Assembly (NCBI RefSeq): GCF_023101765.2
Contig: NC_064217.1
Coordinates: 10,885,788-10,949,787 of the forward strand
Length of the DNA stretch: 64,000 nucleotides
Source: Spodoptera frugiperda
Lineage: Eukaryota > Arthropoda > Insecta > Lepidoptera > Noctuidae
Reading direction: 5' to 3'
Shown: positions 11,963 to 23,110 of the stretch, piece by piece
Position numbering within the stretch: position 1 is the stretch's first letter
How the letters are laid out: the number at the start of each line of letters is the position of its first letter
Notes under the pieces: generated by a model
Database searches by the model: none
What the model was told of the DNA's origin: nothing
Seen by the model: the letters and a program-made list of their open reading frames with translations, nothing else
Translations under genes and position numbers: made by a program

Positions 11963-12824
11963 CAGTGTAGTCCGTTTTGTACGACTTCGCATATAGCAAC
12001 CAACCGTTTTTAGCGACGAAAGTTTAGGCATTTGTTTGGTTTTAGTATAAACTTGCATAAATAGACATTCGTTTATTACGACTTCGCTTACAACGACTAT
12101 CCGCTTTTAACGACCGAATTTCACACATAATTGTCCGGTTACAACGACACAACGACGAGTGTTGCTGTGTTTACAAATAATTCATAGAAAAGAATGAAAT
12201 AAAAGAATAGCCATCTCAGCTATCGCCCTGCGCGACGCCTCTGATTGGAAATTGACTGTTTATTTTATGCATATGTACGAATTTGTAGGTGGGTAAAAAA
12301 TGGCTTCCGTTAAACCAAAATGTTTATATGAATGAATGAATATATAGAATGTATATAAACGTGTGAGGGTGTCGTCGCAAGGACAAGTGGAAGAAGCACT
12401 ATTGCAATGGTTTAAGTTGCAACGTAATCGGGAAATACCGATAAATGGGCCTATGCCACCCATGCTTCAAGAAACTGCAAACTTTTTTGCGAACGAGCTA
12501 AACATTCCCAATTTAGATTTTTCGGCGAGTTGGATTAATCGTTTCAAGACGAGGCACAATATTTCGCTGGAAAAAATGCTGGCGAATCCTTGTCGGTTGA
12601 ACAGAGCGATGTGACTCCCGTGGCTAGCAAGAGTTTGGCCTAATTTGCGAGCAAGATTTTTTGAATAATTGATATACATATTCTGACATTTGATATAAAA
12701 TGAGTTTTTTTATGAGATTGAGATGTAATATCTGGTAATATAAAAAAACTTTTTTCTGTTCGTTTAATACTTCCGGTTAGTATGACGTACATGTCACCGG
12801 TTAGTCACGTTATAAATTTTACTG
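11963..12824 (+). mobile_element. Internally deleted Tigger/pogo-like DNA transposon
   Basis: The element is bounded by CAGT (11963) and ACTG (ending 12824), each flanked by TA (11961-11962 and 12825-12826). This is the end and target pattern of Tc1/mariner-type pogo/Tigger elements. Subterminal sequence carries repeated TACGACTTCGC and CAACGAC motifs. It encloses a remnant of a CENP-B-type DNA-binding domain (12363-12614). At about 860 bp it is far shorter than a full pogo/Tigger element, so the DDE catalytic part has been lost. Confidence 0.7.
12363..12614 (+). pseudogene. Transposase N-terminal fragment, CENP-B-type HTH domain, frameshifted
   Basis: The frame contains VEEALLQWFKLQRNREIPIN, then LQETANFFANELNIPNLDF and ASWINRFKTRHNIS. 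This is the second helix-turn-helix unit (W-x-x-RF-K-x-R-x-x-I) of the Tc5/CENP-B DNA-binding region in Tigger and pogo transposases. Just after the KTRHNISLEK segment the reading slips. A neighbouring frame continues with plausible residues (GESLSVEQSDVTPVASK) before a stop, so a one-base indel near 12575 has broken the gene. No DDE catalytic domain follows. It lies inside the 11963-12824 element. Confidence 0.75.
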
Positions 12825-12826
12825 TA

Positions 12827-13579
12827 TTTGATTATAATGAGACCGCAGACTATCCAGTTAGTTGGGAGAGCAAAGTTTTCTTTATATGTACTTTTGGTTA
12901 TGTCTTAGTAGGTAATGTTCCATGATTGGGTTATGAGAGTAGCCATAGATACATACAGAAGGTTTTATACGCGGTTTGAGAACTATAACAATAATATAAT
13001 TTTATTGTAACTTTCGTGAGACACACTAAATTCTAGATGGCTTGAAACTAGTCGATTTCGTCAAACAGTTACGTATGTAAGCCGATAACATATAATAATT
13101 CAAATAATTTCTTTATACGGAAATGTTTCAAATTGGTATTATTTCTGCAATTTTTGCTCCTCCTTTCCTCATACTTAAAGGACTTCATAAATGAACCAGA
13201 TATCTGTTCTTTAGTTCAAAGTTCTACTTGATTCATTTGATGTCAGCATCGATTTTTGTCTTCACTAAGTAAAATTCCCCGACCTACATTTACCTCTAAC
13301 GATAGTGTTAATAACTAAACAATGTCATTTCAAGAACTGATAGCAATCTAGTCAACAGTTCCGCTTCGACAAAAGAGATCAGTACTACCTTCTACGTGTA
13401 ATGGTGCGTCCACATCTGCCTAACTGGCGCACTCAGAGACATTTAATGATTACTTATACTATTCCTTAGTAAAGGTTTTGTATCGAAAACAATTGCCAAG
13501 GAAAAGTTTAAGTAACCATTAAATGACTGTAAGTACGGTGGTAAGTGAGACACTCGCGAGCAGCAAAGGTGGCATTCGC
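12827..13579. other. Intron, no feature recognised
   Basis: AT-rich sequence without supported exon or repeat. Confidence 0.4.
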
Positions 13580-13868
13580 ACTTAAAATCATCATCATAAT
13601 CAGCCGAGAGACGTCCACTGCTTCTCTTTGGGCGAGGCGAGAGGGAGTGTCAGACTCTTACTGACTAAAAACCACCCCGTTCCTACTCCTGCCTGTCGAG
13701 CCGGAGTCCCGGTAAACCCGCTAGGTAGTCCGCAGCTCCGGATTAGGCATCAGCCCTACTGGGCCCCATCTGTGGTGGTCTGATGGCTCTTTGAGGCGCG
13801 CGCAGAACACGACGCGCCGCACGCACGAACGGCCTCCCCCTTAGTCCTCCACGTAGAACGACAAGCCG
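13580..13868 (-). repeat. Chimeric repeat: GAT-tailed element interrupted by R1-like tail (copy 3)
   Basis: The left part ATCATCATCATAATCAGCCG continuing to GAGACGTCCACTGCT is the minus-strand tail of a common moth element ending in (GAT)n. The right part GGCCTCCCCCTTAGTCCTCC looks like the next segment of that same element. Between them lies a minus-strand R1-like LINE tail from TTGGGCGAGGCGAGAGGGAG to GAACACGACGCGCCGCACGC. This tail lacks its own A-run end. The copy extends further 5' than most, into the GAGCCATCAGACCACCACAG block. Confidence 0.6.
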
Positions 13869-14229
13869 CCACCGCACTTAAAATGCACGCACTAATTTCC
13901 TAAGATGCTCGCGAACGTTGCATTCGCACAGATGTGGCCGCATCATTATATTATAGTGACATGACAACGGTAACATTCAGACAACATGTAACACGTAACC
14001 ATACGACAAACAATGTAATATTATCTTGCTAATCACCACCTCAGTCTTCCTTTCATGCTCTACGCTCCATGCGTGCTCTGATGCTTATCATCGTCAGGGA
14101 CTGGAAGACTGGCTGTGTGTGAGATTGTTGTTTGTGATAGAATGTGTAAACGGAGGTGGATGTGTAAGTGGTGCAGTGGCAGACGTCTCTTGACGGTGTG
14201 TATGTGTGACATAATTTTCAGTTTCGTTT

Positions 14230-14497
14230 TATGCCGGTAAACGAGCTGACGGTTCAATTGATGGCAATCGCTGCCGCCTATGGACACTTAAAACACTACA
14301 AGTGCGTTGCCGGCCTTTAGGGGGTTAGAAATTGAAGGGTTGTTGGGAAATCGGGGATTGGGAAGATTGGGAAAGGGGGTAGTTGGGCCTCCGGTAACCT
14401 CTCTCATACAACGAAATATAACGCAAGTTGATTCACGTCGGTTTTTCTGTGACGTCGTGGCATCACTTGTGCCGCAGCATGGCTCTCCCACACTTAA
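14230..14497 (+). repeat. Repeat family C, copy 1
   Basis: It shares the order GCCGGTAAACGAGCTGACGG, AATCGCTGCCGCC, GTGCGTTGCCGGCCTTT, TTAAGGGTTGTTGGG-like, CACGTCGGT and CTCCCACACTTA with 57201-57530. It has no coding capacity. The class (LINE 3' end, SINE or DNA element) was not determined. Confidence 0.7.
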
Positions 14498-15253
14498 AGT
14501 AAAGCTGTGTGATTTGGAGGAACTGAGTAATTTGTACTAGTTTGTTTATTGAATAGTGCAAATAAAACTGCGTTGATTTGATTTGGATTTCAGTTTTGAG
14601 TAAACGGGTTATATCATAAAAAAAAATTCACTGCATCACCTAAAGGTTTGACTGGTAGAAAATACCTACGGCATTAAGCCCACCTTTGTACACACTGATG
14701 TGCATAAAGAGTTGAAATAAATAAATAAATAAACGGTTTCGAAATTCATCAAAATAAGTGAAAAACATAGAATTAACTGGTCAGTCACAAACCATTGAAA
14801 ATCAACTATAAAACCTCGGATTTACAACATCTAATTTCAATATTAAACCTGACATTCATAATTCGATTTCGATTTCAATAATAACAAAATTGATGGTTGT
14901 TGTCATAATATGATTTCCATAGTGTAAAAAACTACTACACAAGAATGTTTATATATTAAACTAATCAACATAACTTGTAGTAATTATGCAACTAAACTGG
15001 ATTCCAATGTTCTTCACTATTTACATTAAAATATATGCGGAGTAGACGAATTTTGTGAACATTGGAATATCGATATTATTTATGTGGTCTAATGTATATT
15101 TGTGTTTTTGTTAATTTAGTTTTTTTTTTATTTATATTGGCGACGCACGCATATATGCGTTAAAGTATACATTTTCAAGTAACGTTCGGACATTATTCTA
15201 TATTATTTTCTAAGTATATTTTGTATCTAATAATTATCGTGAGATATACTAAA

Positions 15254-15430
15254 TTAATTAAAAATCACGGTCAAGTCAGAGTCAAAAACCAAGCCTTCTA
15301 ATTCAGTATGCTGCGCGTCGTGTCGCCGTGACTGCACACTCTACTCATAATGAAGAGTCCTTCTGTGACTCGAAACTAGTAGAGTTTTTCTGTATTAATT
15401 TACGAGAGTAAACCGTGATTTGTAGTTAAT
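15254..15430. mobile_element. MITE with AATCACGGT termini
   Basis: TAATTAAAAATCACGGT on the left mirrors ACCGTGATTTGTAGTTAATT on the right. The interior GCTGCGCGTCGTGTCGCCGT is non-coding. The size (~175 bp) and inverted ends fit a MITE. Confidence 0.6.
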
Positions 15431-16068
15431 TAAGTATATTTTGAATGAAGGCATTATTATGAACCTAACTGAAAAACACATTCGGCGTACAATACGTATG
15501 AGAACACAAATATAGAAACTGAAACCGACGAAGGCCCTTCGAGATCATCAGTAGCACTAGACTAAAGACGAATAATACAAAAGTTAGTGAAACGGCCCTA
15601 AAAGCCCATTACTTGAACAATAATTCACACAACATCTTACCCAGACAAACATCCTTCAAGATAGATCTAAGAAAAAACTCGAATCTACGCGACAAAAACC
15701 ACACAAGCAACAATAACCCTTAAACCAAACACCACAACCACCAAATTCCCTTGAACCTCAACTAATGATGATGTATCACCTATCTTTGACATCAGAAAGC
15801 GACTGCGGTTCTGGACACAGAATAATAAAGCTTGAGGCTAGACAGATAGGGTTTATAATGAATTGTTTTGTTGGACAAGTTGGTCAGTTAGTACTGCGGT
15901 GAGTACGGAACCAGTTTTTAATATACATTCCAGTGCAAACGAATAGAACGGTACATAATATGTGTACTTATGTCTGTGGTGCAGGGGCTAGGGGGCTGGT
16001 TTTTGTACAAGGACGATGCGGACATATTTGTGGTCAGCAGCTTTTAAAGTCATTCCCTGACAGTAAAC

Positions 16069-16322
16069 AAAAAGGTACCTTTATATTAGCTTACTTTTCG
16101 CAAGTGATGTTTTTAAGTCCAAGTTATCAAAGAGCCATCAGACCATCACAGTTGGAGCTGAGTAGGACTGATGCCTGATCCGGAGCTGCGGACTACCGGG
16201 GCTCCGGCTCGGAAAGCAGGAGTAGGAACGGGGTGGTTTTTAGTCAGTAAGAGTCTGACACTACCTCTCGCCTTGCTCAAGGTGGGCGAAGTAACTGGAT
16301 GATTTACTCCCCTCAAAAAAGT
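16069..16322 (+). repeat. R1-like tail, copy 4, with a different 5' part
   Basis: The 3' half is the standard tail starting GAGCCATCAGACCATCACAG. The 5' ~60 nt (AAAAAGGTACCTTTATATTA through CGCAAGTGATGTTTTTAAGT) is not the R1-like ORF2 end seen at 61899-62511. It recurs at 59419-59629. A small deletion removes part of the stem-loop between GGACTACC and GGGGCTCC. Confidence 0.75.
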
Positions 16323-17940
16323 TCGTATTTCTTTTTTTGCATAACCACATAGGGTTGATAGATCTCAAACTTTATACGAAGTCTGGAGCACAGTTAAAAG
16401 AAACTATAAAACATATTTTCATTCCTATTCTACTCATAGCTTAAATATCATAATAGTAAGTTACTTCCTAGTAAACGACGCGACACTTAAAATACTCGAC
16501 ACATACTTAAAACGGTACCACGGTACTGTATTTGTACAAATTGTAGCAAAACTGTCGCCGTCAAGTTATTATTACGGGATTATGTATTACACGGTTTGTA
16601 TAATTCCATTTAAGGCATAAACATCTTGTTGTATCACATATTGTGTCACTAACCGCTAGGTATGTGGTGATAGAATGCAGTACATTTTGTCAACATCCCT
16701 AGTCTTGCCGCGGGTGTTGGAAGTTTAAGGTACAGAGAGTCAAGTTTTTTAAGAAAAGGAAAATCTTTCGACCAGGCGAGGTGATCGTGCCTGACGGGTT
16801 TCGGAGGTCAGAGGATCGTTTTCTTAGGGAACTTTAATCTCTGTTCCCTAAGGAACGTGCGACAGAGCTGACTGAGCAGCACCAGCTGTGTTTCTTGATA
16901 AACTTTAACCTGTTAATCTGCGATATCCAATTCGCCTGTAAAGCATTGGAGATTATGACAATTTCTATTACGTAGGAGACTTAAGTTTAGCAGTCAATTA
17001 AAATAGAAATAAAAACTGTTTTAATTTAACAGATCTTACTGGTGTATATACCTACCAATCGTATATGAAAAACTACTTTCATTCATACCAAAGTACACAA
17101 AAAATAACCTAACTCACTCCCGTATTCAAATCCCATAGCCAACATTTACGTTTACAACCGAGGGTCGATGGGCCAAAAATGTCCTTGGCTCAGAACTCAA
17201 AAATACCTGGTATTTTCACAGCGAAAGTGCTGCATGGAGGCACATTTCTCATTTTTACGACTTTACCCTTACTTGCTACTTTCTTACCGGCATAGTAAAT
17301 AAGTTACCTGCCCCTTGGGGTACTGTTGATCATCGTTGGATGGTTGGAGGGTTACTTCTGATTCTGTGGTAACTCTAACTTTTTGGGAGTGTTTTTAAAG
17401 TTACATTTGCGTTGGTTAGTGGTTGGTGGTTATTTATTTAGTTTGTTACAGTTATTATGTGGTGACAGAAATCATGCATCTGTCGTTCAAAAGTATAGTT
17501 CTATTTATTACATATACATAGTTCCTTTTATACAATTGTAACTTGACATCAGATTCACTGAAGGAAAGTGGGATTCTTAATCCATAATATAGACCGGGCA
17601 TAGATCAAAGGATGAGCTGCATTTACGATAAAAAGCTATGCTCAGTAAGAACTTACCTTAATCCCTTCAGATTATTGGACCGGGTCGCATTCTCTTTATA
17701 TTAATTTAGAATTTATAGATATTTAAGTTTTCATACTTTATACAGGAGAATTTTAATTTTAATTTGCATAAATCTTCACCTTATGGACAATATAAATAGA
17801 TTTCTATTTCTAAAATATTCGCACACAAATTCAATGTAGATTTATCTAAATCGGCACCTAATGCGTGGGTAGCAGAGTTTAATGTTATCTGCATAAATCA
17901 TGAATGCATCGCTTCGTAATACAAACGTTAGTTCCTTCAA
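16323..17940. other. Intron, no feature recognised
   Basis: AT-rich sequence. No exon, tRNA or recognised repeat could be supported. Confidence 0.4.
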
Positions 17941-17944
17941 TATA

Positions 17945-17965
17945 GTCAGTCAGTCAGTCAGTCAG
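17945..17965. repeat. (TCAG)n microsatellite
   Basis: Five perfect GTCA/TCAG tandem units. Confidence 0.9.
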
Positions 17966-18237
17966 CAACAATGGTTGACTCACTCGGGAGGCGTTCGATT
18001 GCCAACCGAATATTAATTGCACCATCGCATCGCTGCTCGAATCGATTCATTCGATTTCAATGCACGCGGCCTCAGACGGTGTTTATGAAATTGGTTTTTC
18101 GATATTTATGGAAATTGAAGAGGTATTTTGTTTGGTTGGCTGGTCAATGTGACTTGTATTGTTTTAAGTGCCCCCATTTTTTACTTTGGGTATCTATTTA
18201 CCAAAGTATTTTTTTAAACTGACATGGTCACTAACAC

Positions 18238-18380
18238 TATCATTAGAACATGAGACGGGATATTTACCGTGTTTATTTAAATGTCGATGAGTTGCCGATA
18301 TTTTGGCACTGTTGCAAGCGCCATCGATCACGGATGAACTGAGTAAATATCCCGTTTCAAGTTGTCAAGTTCTAATGATA
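18238..18380. mobile_element. Short MITE, 143 bp
   Basis: The left end TATCATTAGAAC, with GACGGGATATTTA inside it, is mirrored on the right by TAAATATCCCGTTTCAAG and GTTCTAATGATA. The ends are inverted repeats of over 25 bp with one gap. The interior GCGCCATCGATCACGGATGA is non-coding. Confidence 0.8.
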
Positions 18381-19213
18381 ATATTATACCAATGCGTTGA
18401 CTGTAAAATCATTCAATCAACTATTTTGTTCGACATTTCTATTGATGCTAAATATACAAGAGTTTCATGAAACCTATTAAAAGGTAAACAATGAATTAAC
18501 ATTTCTTGTATTGGCGTCCGTGGATTACCAAATGTCGCTTATAATGTTATTAAGATTTTAATGCTAGAAAATTGTTGCTAGCTGATTATTCTCAAATCAT
18601 GTTATGTGAACATAACCTTTTACGTCAAGTTGACTATGTGTCCAGTGTTAAAGATTAGTATAATACGGCTTAATGAAGTAGGTAAGCTCTTAATCCAATC
18701 TATGGGACGTTGTGAGGCTGCATTAGAGGGGCGAGTCAGCAGTTTTAAAGGTGTTTACACATTGGATGAGGTGAGATTGACGCGCGGTTACTGGCGACGA
18801 CGGTTTCACACTGATAGTTTATTTTAATACTGATGAACTTCGAAAGGGAAAAGATTACCTAATTAAATTCTTGTAAACATCTAAGTACTGATTAAACCAA
18901 ACAATATTTTGTTAATGGTATGGTACTGTTTGTATGACTCAAGTTGTGTATCTCGATCTTAAAGTTCGCATTCTCAACTAATTTGCGTAATCTTATCATT
19001 GATTTTAACCGAATGCAATGAAAATAATCAAATAAAAACAAAATGTTTGCCAGACAAATGTCTGCCATGTCTTGGTATATACGACAGATAAAAATTAAAC
19101 TTGAACTTTAATAACCTCCTTGACACTGACACCTTAAAAAAGTCTGTTAAGACTATAAAATAAATGTATTTCTTCATAAACCTACAATTAATTGTCATTT
19201 TCTTTGTCCACAG

Positions 19214-19347
19214 TATCGGATATCGGGCACAATATAATCCAGGATGCGTTCCTCATTGCCGTGGAGGAGCAGGCGCGGCAGCGCTTGCAGCGGCTCTCGG
19301 CCCTCAAGCGGATCACGCCTGTTGACATGTCCAAACTCTCTGTAGAG
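19214..19347 (+). CDS. Internal exon, charged helical segment of the same putative PDZ gene
   Basis: The exon has an acceptor at TTTGTCCACAG and a donor at GAG|GTAAGA. The single open frame starts with two bases completing a codon (the preceding exon must end in phase 1) and runs 44 codons to a phase-0 end. The peptide includes DIGHNIIQDAFLIAVEEQ followed by ARQRLQRLSALKRITPVDM, a strongly amphipathic, charged helix. Codon third positions are GC-rich against a very AT-rich intron background, which supports real coding. Exon 19-134 ends in phase 0, so it cannot splice directly to this one. An exon of length 1 mod 3, starting in phase 0, should lie between them and was not found by eye. The function is unknown. 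Confidence 0.78.
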
Positions 19348-19518
19348 GTAAGATTGATCTTATTATACTTCCAATAAAACATAGAAAAAATAGCATAAAG
19401 CATAAATCACTTTAATAATCAAAACCATTATAATTTCCCATGTCCCCTTCCTTCACTATTTTGTTAAAATGTATATGATAGAGAGAGTAGGTGTATCACA
19501 TTGGGTTTACCCGGTATG

Positions 19519-19665
19519 TTTTTTTTGGGTAGGAAAAATCATCCAATGACTTCTCCCGCCTTGGGTGAGGCGAGAGAGAGAGTGTCAGACTCTTACTGAT
19601 TAAAAACCATCCTGTTCCCAATCCTGTTTTGAGCCAGAGCTCCGGGAACACGCTAGGTTATCGAC
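19519..19665 (-). repeat. R1-like LINE 3' tail, copy 5
   Basis: Minus-strand tail with A run, CATTGGATGATTTTTCC, and the stem GTCAGTAAG...CTGAC slightly altered. No target duplication was recognised. Confidence 0.82.
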
Positions 19666-20024
19666 AGATGCTATAGCCAAGTTTTATTATGTACGAAACA
19701 ATGACATATATAAAATCTACACAGTACTCATCTAAACCTACTCTTCAAAATGATAATGAAGATGTTCTAATAGCTAGAATAATCACAAACCAATCACGTT
19801 ACAAAACGTGACGCGTCCAAACTGTCAACAGATATAAGGATAATGTATAAAACATGTTATGTGTTACAATGCATCTTGTTTACTACTTCATTATAAGCTA
19901 GAACATACTTAACTGAATATTCAATGTTTACAATGGGCGTTGATGATCGCGCGATAAATGCGTTGGTAGTTTGAACGCGCGTGTTACAGTGGGTGGGTAC
20001 CTTAAGTATTGAAATAGCGGAATG

Positions 20025-20054
20025 GGTACTCAACATTTGGAAATGTTGAGTACC
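20025..20054. repeat. Perfect 14-bp hairpin
   Basis: GGTACTCAACATTT pairs with AAATGTTGAGTACC across a two-base loop. Confidence 0.85.
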
Positions 20055-20274
20055 TAGATATTGTATTCCTAAATTCTTTGGGAAATAATACGGTTTTGAA
20101 AATTTCATCCTAAGATAGGCTTTAAAATTAATGCTGTAGTATAGTAAGCGACCATGTTTTTTGATAAAACAGTTTTCGCATGTTGTATATTTTTATTCTT
20201 AAACTTCTTTTTACTCACTAGACCTAGATTCCTTCTATTTATACGCATAACATTAAATACTATACATTAGGACA

Positions 20275-21030
20275 AAGGCACAAGTGCAGTTGGCCTGCAT
20301 TCAGTCCACCACTCCACTTGACGAGGCCACTCGACTCTGGTCCAAGGCATGGGATGTAGCGGGCGAGAGAGAGCGAGAGCGAGAGAGAATATGCGCAAAG
20401 CCTTACTTAATCTATGTTATAGTCCAATCAGATTCTACACGCTAACATTACCCCTTTTCCGACCGAAAATAAATCGGAGACTTCTCTTGCGATACTCGAT
20501 GATTATCAGGATAAAGATAGTCATTCTTCGATTCGAAGATCCCACTTGACTTATTTATCTATATTTAGATAGAATCAATTTGTCAACTCTTCTGTTGTGT
20601 ATAGTTTTTGATTAGTTCTATGTTGGTGTTCCATCAGAATTACTTTGTTCTTAGGCTATAAGTGAAATCTAAAACAGAGAGAATATAATTAGTAAGGAGA
20701 ATAGAATTAGGAATAACTCCTGGCTAGGTAGATGTATAGGATTTTCGTATCAGACACTAACAAACACTTCTAACTACAACACCTGAACAAAATTATGCAG
20801 TCACCACTATGTACTTGTACAGCTAGCTCCACTGGCTTGGTTTCCAGTCCACTCGACGACGAAGCCACTCGACTCGATGGCCCAAGTTAGTCTCCACAGC
20901 GTATGTTCGTAGATATGAGGAGCACGGACAATAGATTAGCCAGGACAATGCGCAAGTGAGCTGGCCTGCATACACCGACGCACACTTCACAACGCCACTT
21001 AATTCTGGTCCAAGGGAGATGGTACAGCGA
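20275..21030 (+). repeat. Three diverged local copies of a ~90-bp unit
   Basis: Copies lie at about 20275-20365, 20828-20888 and 20939-21030. Shared pieces are GGCCTGCAT, CCACTCGACTC-like, GGCCACTCGACTC and TCTGGTCCAAGG. The order is conserved between the first and third. They are old, have no ORF, and are separated by unique sequence. Confidence 0.5.
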
Positions 21031-21059
21031 GTTGTGTAGGGAATGCACTTAGAATATAA

Positions 21060-22094
21060 ATTGTAGTAAGGAAATTGAATAATATTTCAATAACAATGTT
21101 TACTTTTAAATATAAAACGTAGTAGTTACTACATATTTAAGGTAAATTTAGTTGATATAAAGGATACGCTTTTTGAAGCCATAATTGACGTATGTATTGC
21201 CAAAAGCTGGCTTGTTAGATGCCCAGTCTTCCTCACAGAAGCCCGGCAACGCCGCCGTATGCTTATAACTTCTCCAGTGTAGTTGGTGTTTATATTAATA
21301 GGGTGATTTCTCTCTGCAATTGCCCCCATCTCATAAAAAGATTCATTAATTACATTTTTGTTTCTCAGACATAATATTTTTTTACTTCACCTATCGCTTG
21401 TAACTTGACCCACACCTCAGACGGTTTGTACCGTCATCTCCGGGCGATTCGTTACTTCCATTCGCAGTGGAGCGCACTTGATTCACTCGCTCGCTTCTGA
21501 TTATTTCAATAACATTTGCTGTTAAAACAAGTGAAAAAATCTTCCTTTCAGCTTCATCGTCCACTGTAAAATGCGAATCGTATTTAGATTTTTCTCGATT
21601 ATTTTCAAGTTTAACTTATTTTTTTTATATCTACTATTCGCTTCATTTGAGTTCCGTTTGTATGTAAATAAGTGTTCTGTTGCACTTTTTGTAAGCTTCT
21701 ATCTTCTGCATTTTGTGCTCTGTGCTGAGTTTATTATCAATAATCTTGTGCAGAAAAATTATTGTGGCCTTAGATTTTGAGTCTCTATTTTGATCAATAA
21801 TTTCAATGTTTCAACAAAGTTTTATTTCTATGAAATCAATTATAGCAATTACTTGCTTGATCTTTCGCTCTTGAACCGGGAAAACCAATTGATATGGTTA
21901 ATGGATGAAACAATTACTCAATTGATGTTCGAATGTAGAGGTGTTGGCTTTTTGCAGTTTTCTGTTAGTTGTGAGGAGCAAATAGAATCCTATACACAAA
22001 ACTCTTGCCCAAAACGATTAAATAATCCAACCCATTTTTAAGGACTAGAGAATTGATTGTTACCGTAAATAAATACTTCTCTCCTTTTATTTTT
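21060..22094. other. Intron, no confident feature
   Basis: AT-rich. A minus-strand stretch at 21200-21330 has a GC-richer segment that might be a LINE remnant, but no motif settles it. Confidence 0.35.
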
Positions 22095-22243
22095 TTATGT
22101 TATAAGCCGGTAAACGAGCTGACGGATCACCTGATGGTAAGCGACCGCCGCCTCTGGACACCCGATACACCAGAATGCATTGCTGGCCTTTTGGGGGCTA
22201 GGAGTTTAAGGGTTGCTGAGGAATCAAGGATTGGGAGGGGGTA
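22095..22243 (+). repeat. Repeat family C, copy 2
   Basis: It starts TATGTTATAAGCCGGTAAAC, passes CACCTGATGGTAAGCGACCG, and stops after TTAAGGGTTGCTGAGGAATC. The 3' half of the family seen in copies 1 and 5 is missing. Confidence 0.75.
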
Positions 22244-22928
22244 ATTGAGATTATAAATCATAAAATAAAAAGCGTTTAAATCAAGTGCCCTCAAGGAACT
22301 GACGTTTGTGATTTTATCCCAGTTCCAAAAGTCATAAAAAAACTTATAGTTGCAGAAATATGTTTCTCCCAAAATGATCAGCTTCAATATGAATGCCATC
22401 AAGGGCCCACTTGTTGCACCGCATTTTTAAAATTAAATGTCCCCATAGTCAAGTGGAGTTTTTGCCGCTAATTGGGGTCGAGGCACACCGTGGTGACATA
22501 TTGTTTAGCGCCATTAACATTTTTCATAAAAAACCATGACGCAGTCATCTGGTGCGCGTTATGAGATGGTTCAGCTTGATGGCTTTCCTTCTTTTGTTAG
22601 GTTTTTTGCAATTTTTATTAAATGTTTCTAATTTTTTTAGGGCCTTCTTTAATGTTACAAGTGTGTGTTGTTTTTTCCCATGCCCATTCCATATTGAGGT
22701 CTTTGTATCTGCTTATACGCTAATTTGTCATATTGCAAATGCATTTAAAAGACAGAATATTTTGGTTAACCGTAGCGGTAACTACAAAATCAATAATTAT
22801 ATACATCTTGATAAGAAAGAAGTGTTATTAACATAACATAACTTTCTATCACCGCACCGCTCGCCATCGACAGAGTTCACGAACACACATTGAAGCCCAA
22901 GTGATCTCGTACAGTTCGGCTACAGAGG

Positions 22929-23024
22929 GATTTTCCCATGGACTCTCCGATTGAGGCTTTCCCAGTAGTCTACAATATGGGGTACTTCAAGAAGGGAGTA
23001 AATAGGTCGGCTAAGCGCATGTAA
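22929..23024 (+). pseudogene. LINE ORF2 C-terminal tail (CR1/Jockey-like)
   Basis: The frame reads SPIEAFPVVYNMGYFKKGVN, then RSAKRM and a TAA stop. The F-P-x-x-Y-N-M-x-x-F-K-K-x-V-N pattern is a LINE reverse transcriptase C-terminus, distinct from that at 8954-9106. It is followed by the repeat-like 3' sequence at 23025-23110. The upstream part (22850-22928) is related but out of frame. Confidence 0.6.
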
Positions 23025-23110
23025 TGCCCCAAGCGTTCATAGGCCACGGTAACTACTCTCCATCAGGTGGACCGTGTGCTTTTTTACCACCGCTGTGGCA
23101 CAAAATCTTA
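23025..23110 (+). repeat. LINE 3' untranslated tail
   Basis: CATAGGCCACGGTAACTACT, CCATCAGGTGGACCGTGTGC and a TTTTTTACCACCG block follow the ORF stop at 23024, a common moth LINE 3' end. Confidence 0.6.

Noticed and set aside
18606..18827. Possible missing PDZ exon ending at GATGAG|GTGAGA
   Set aside because: No acceptor upstream gives an open frame in the required phase.
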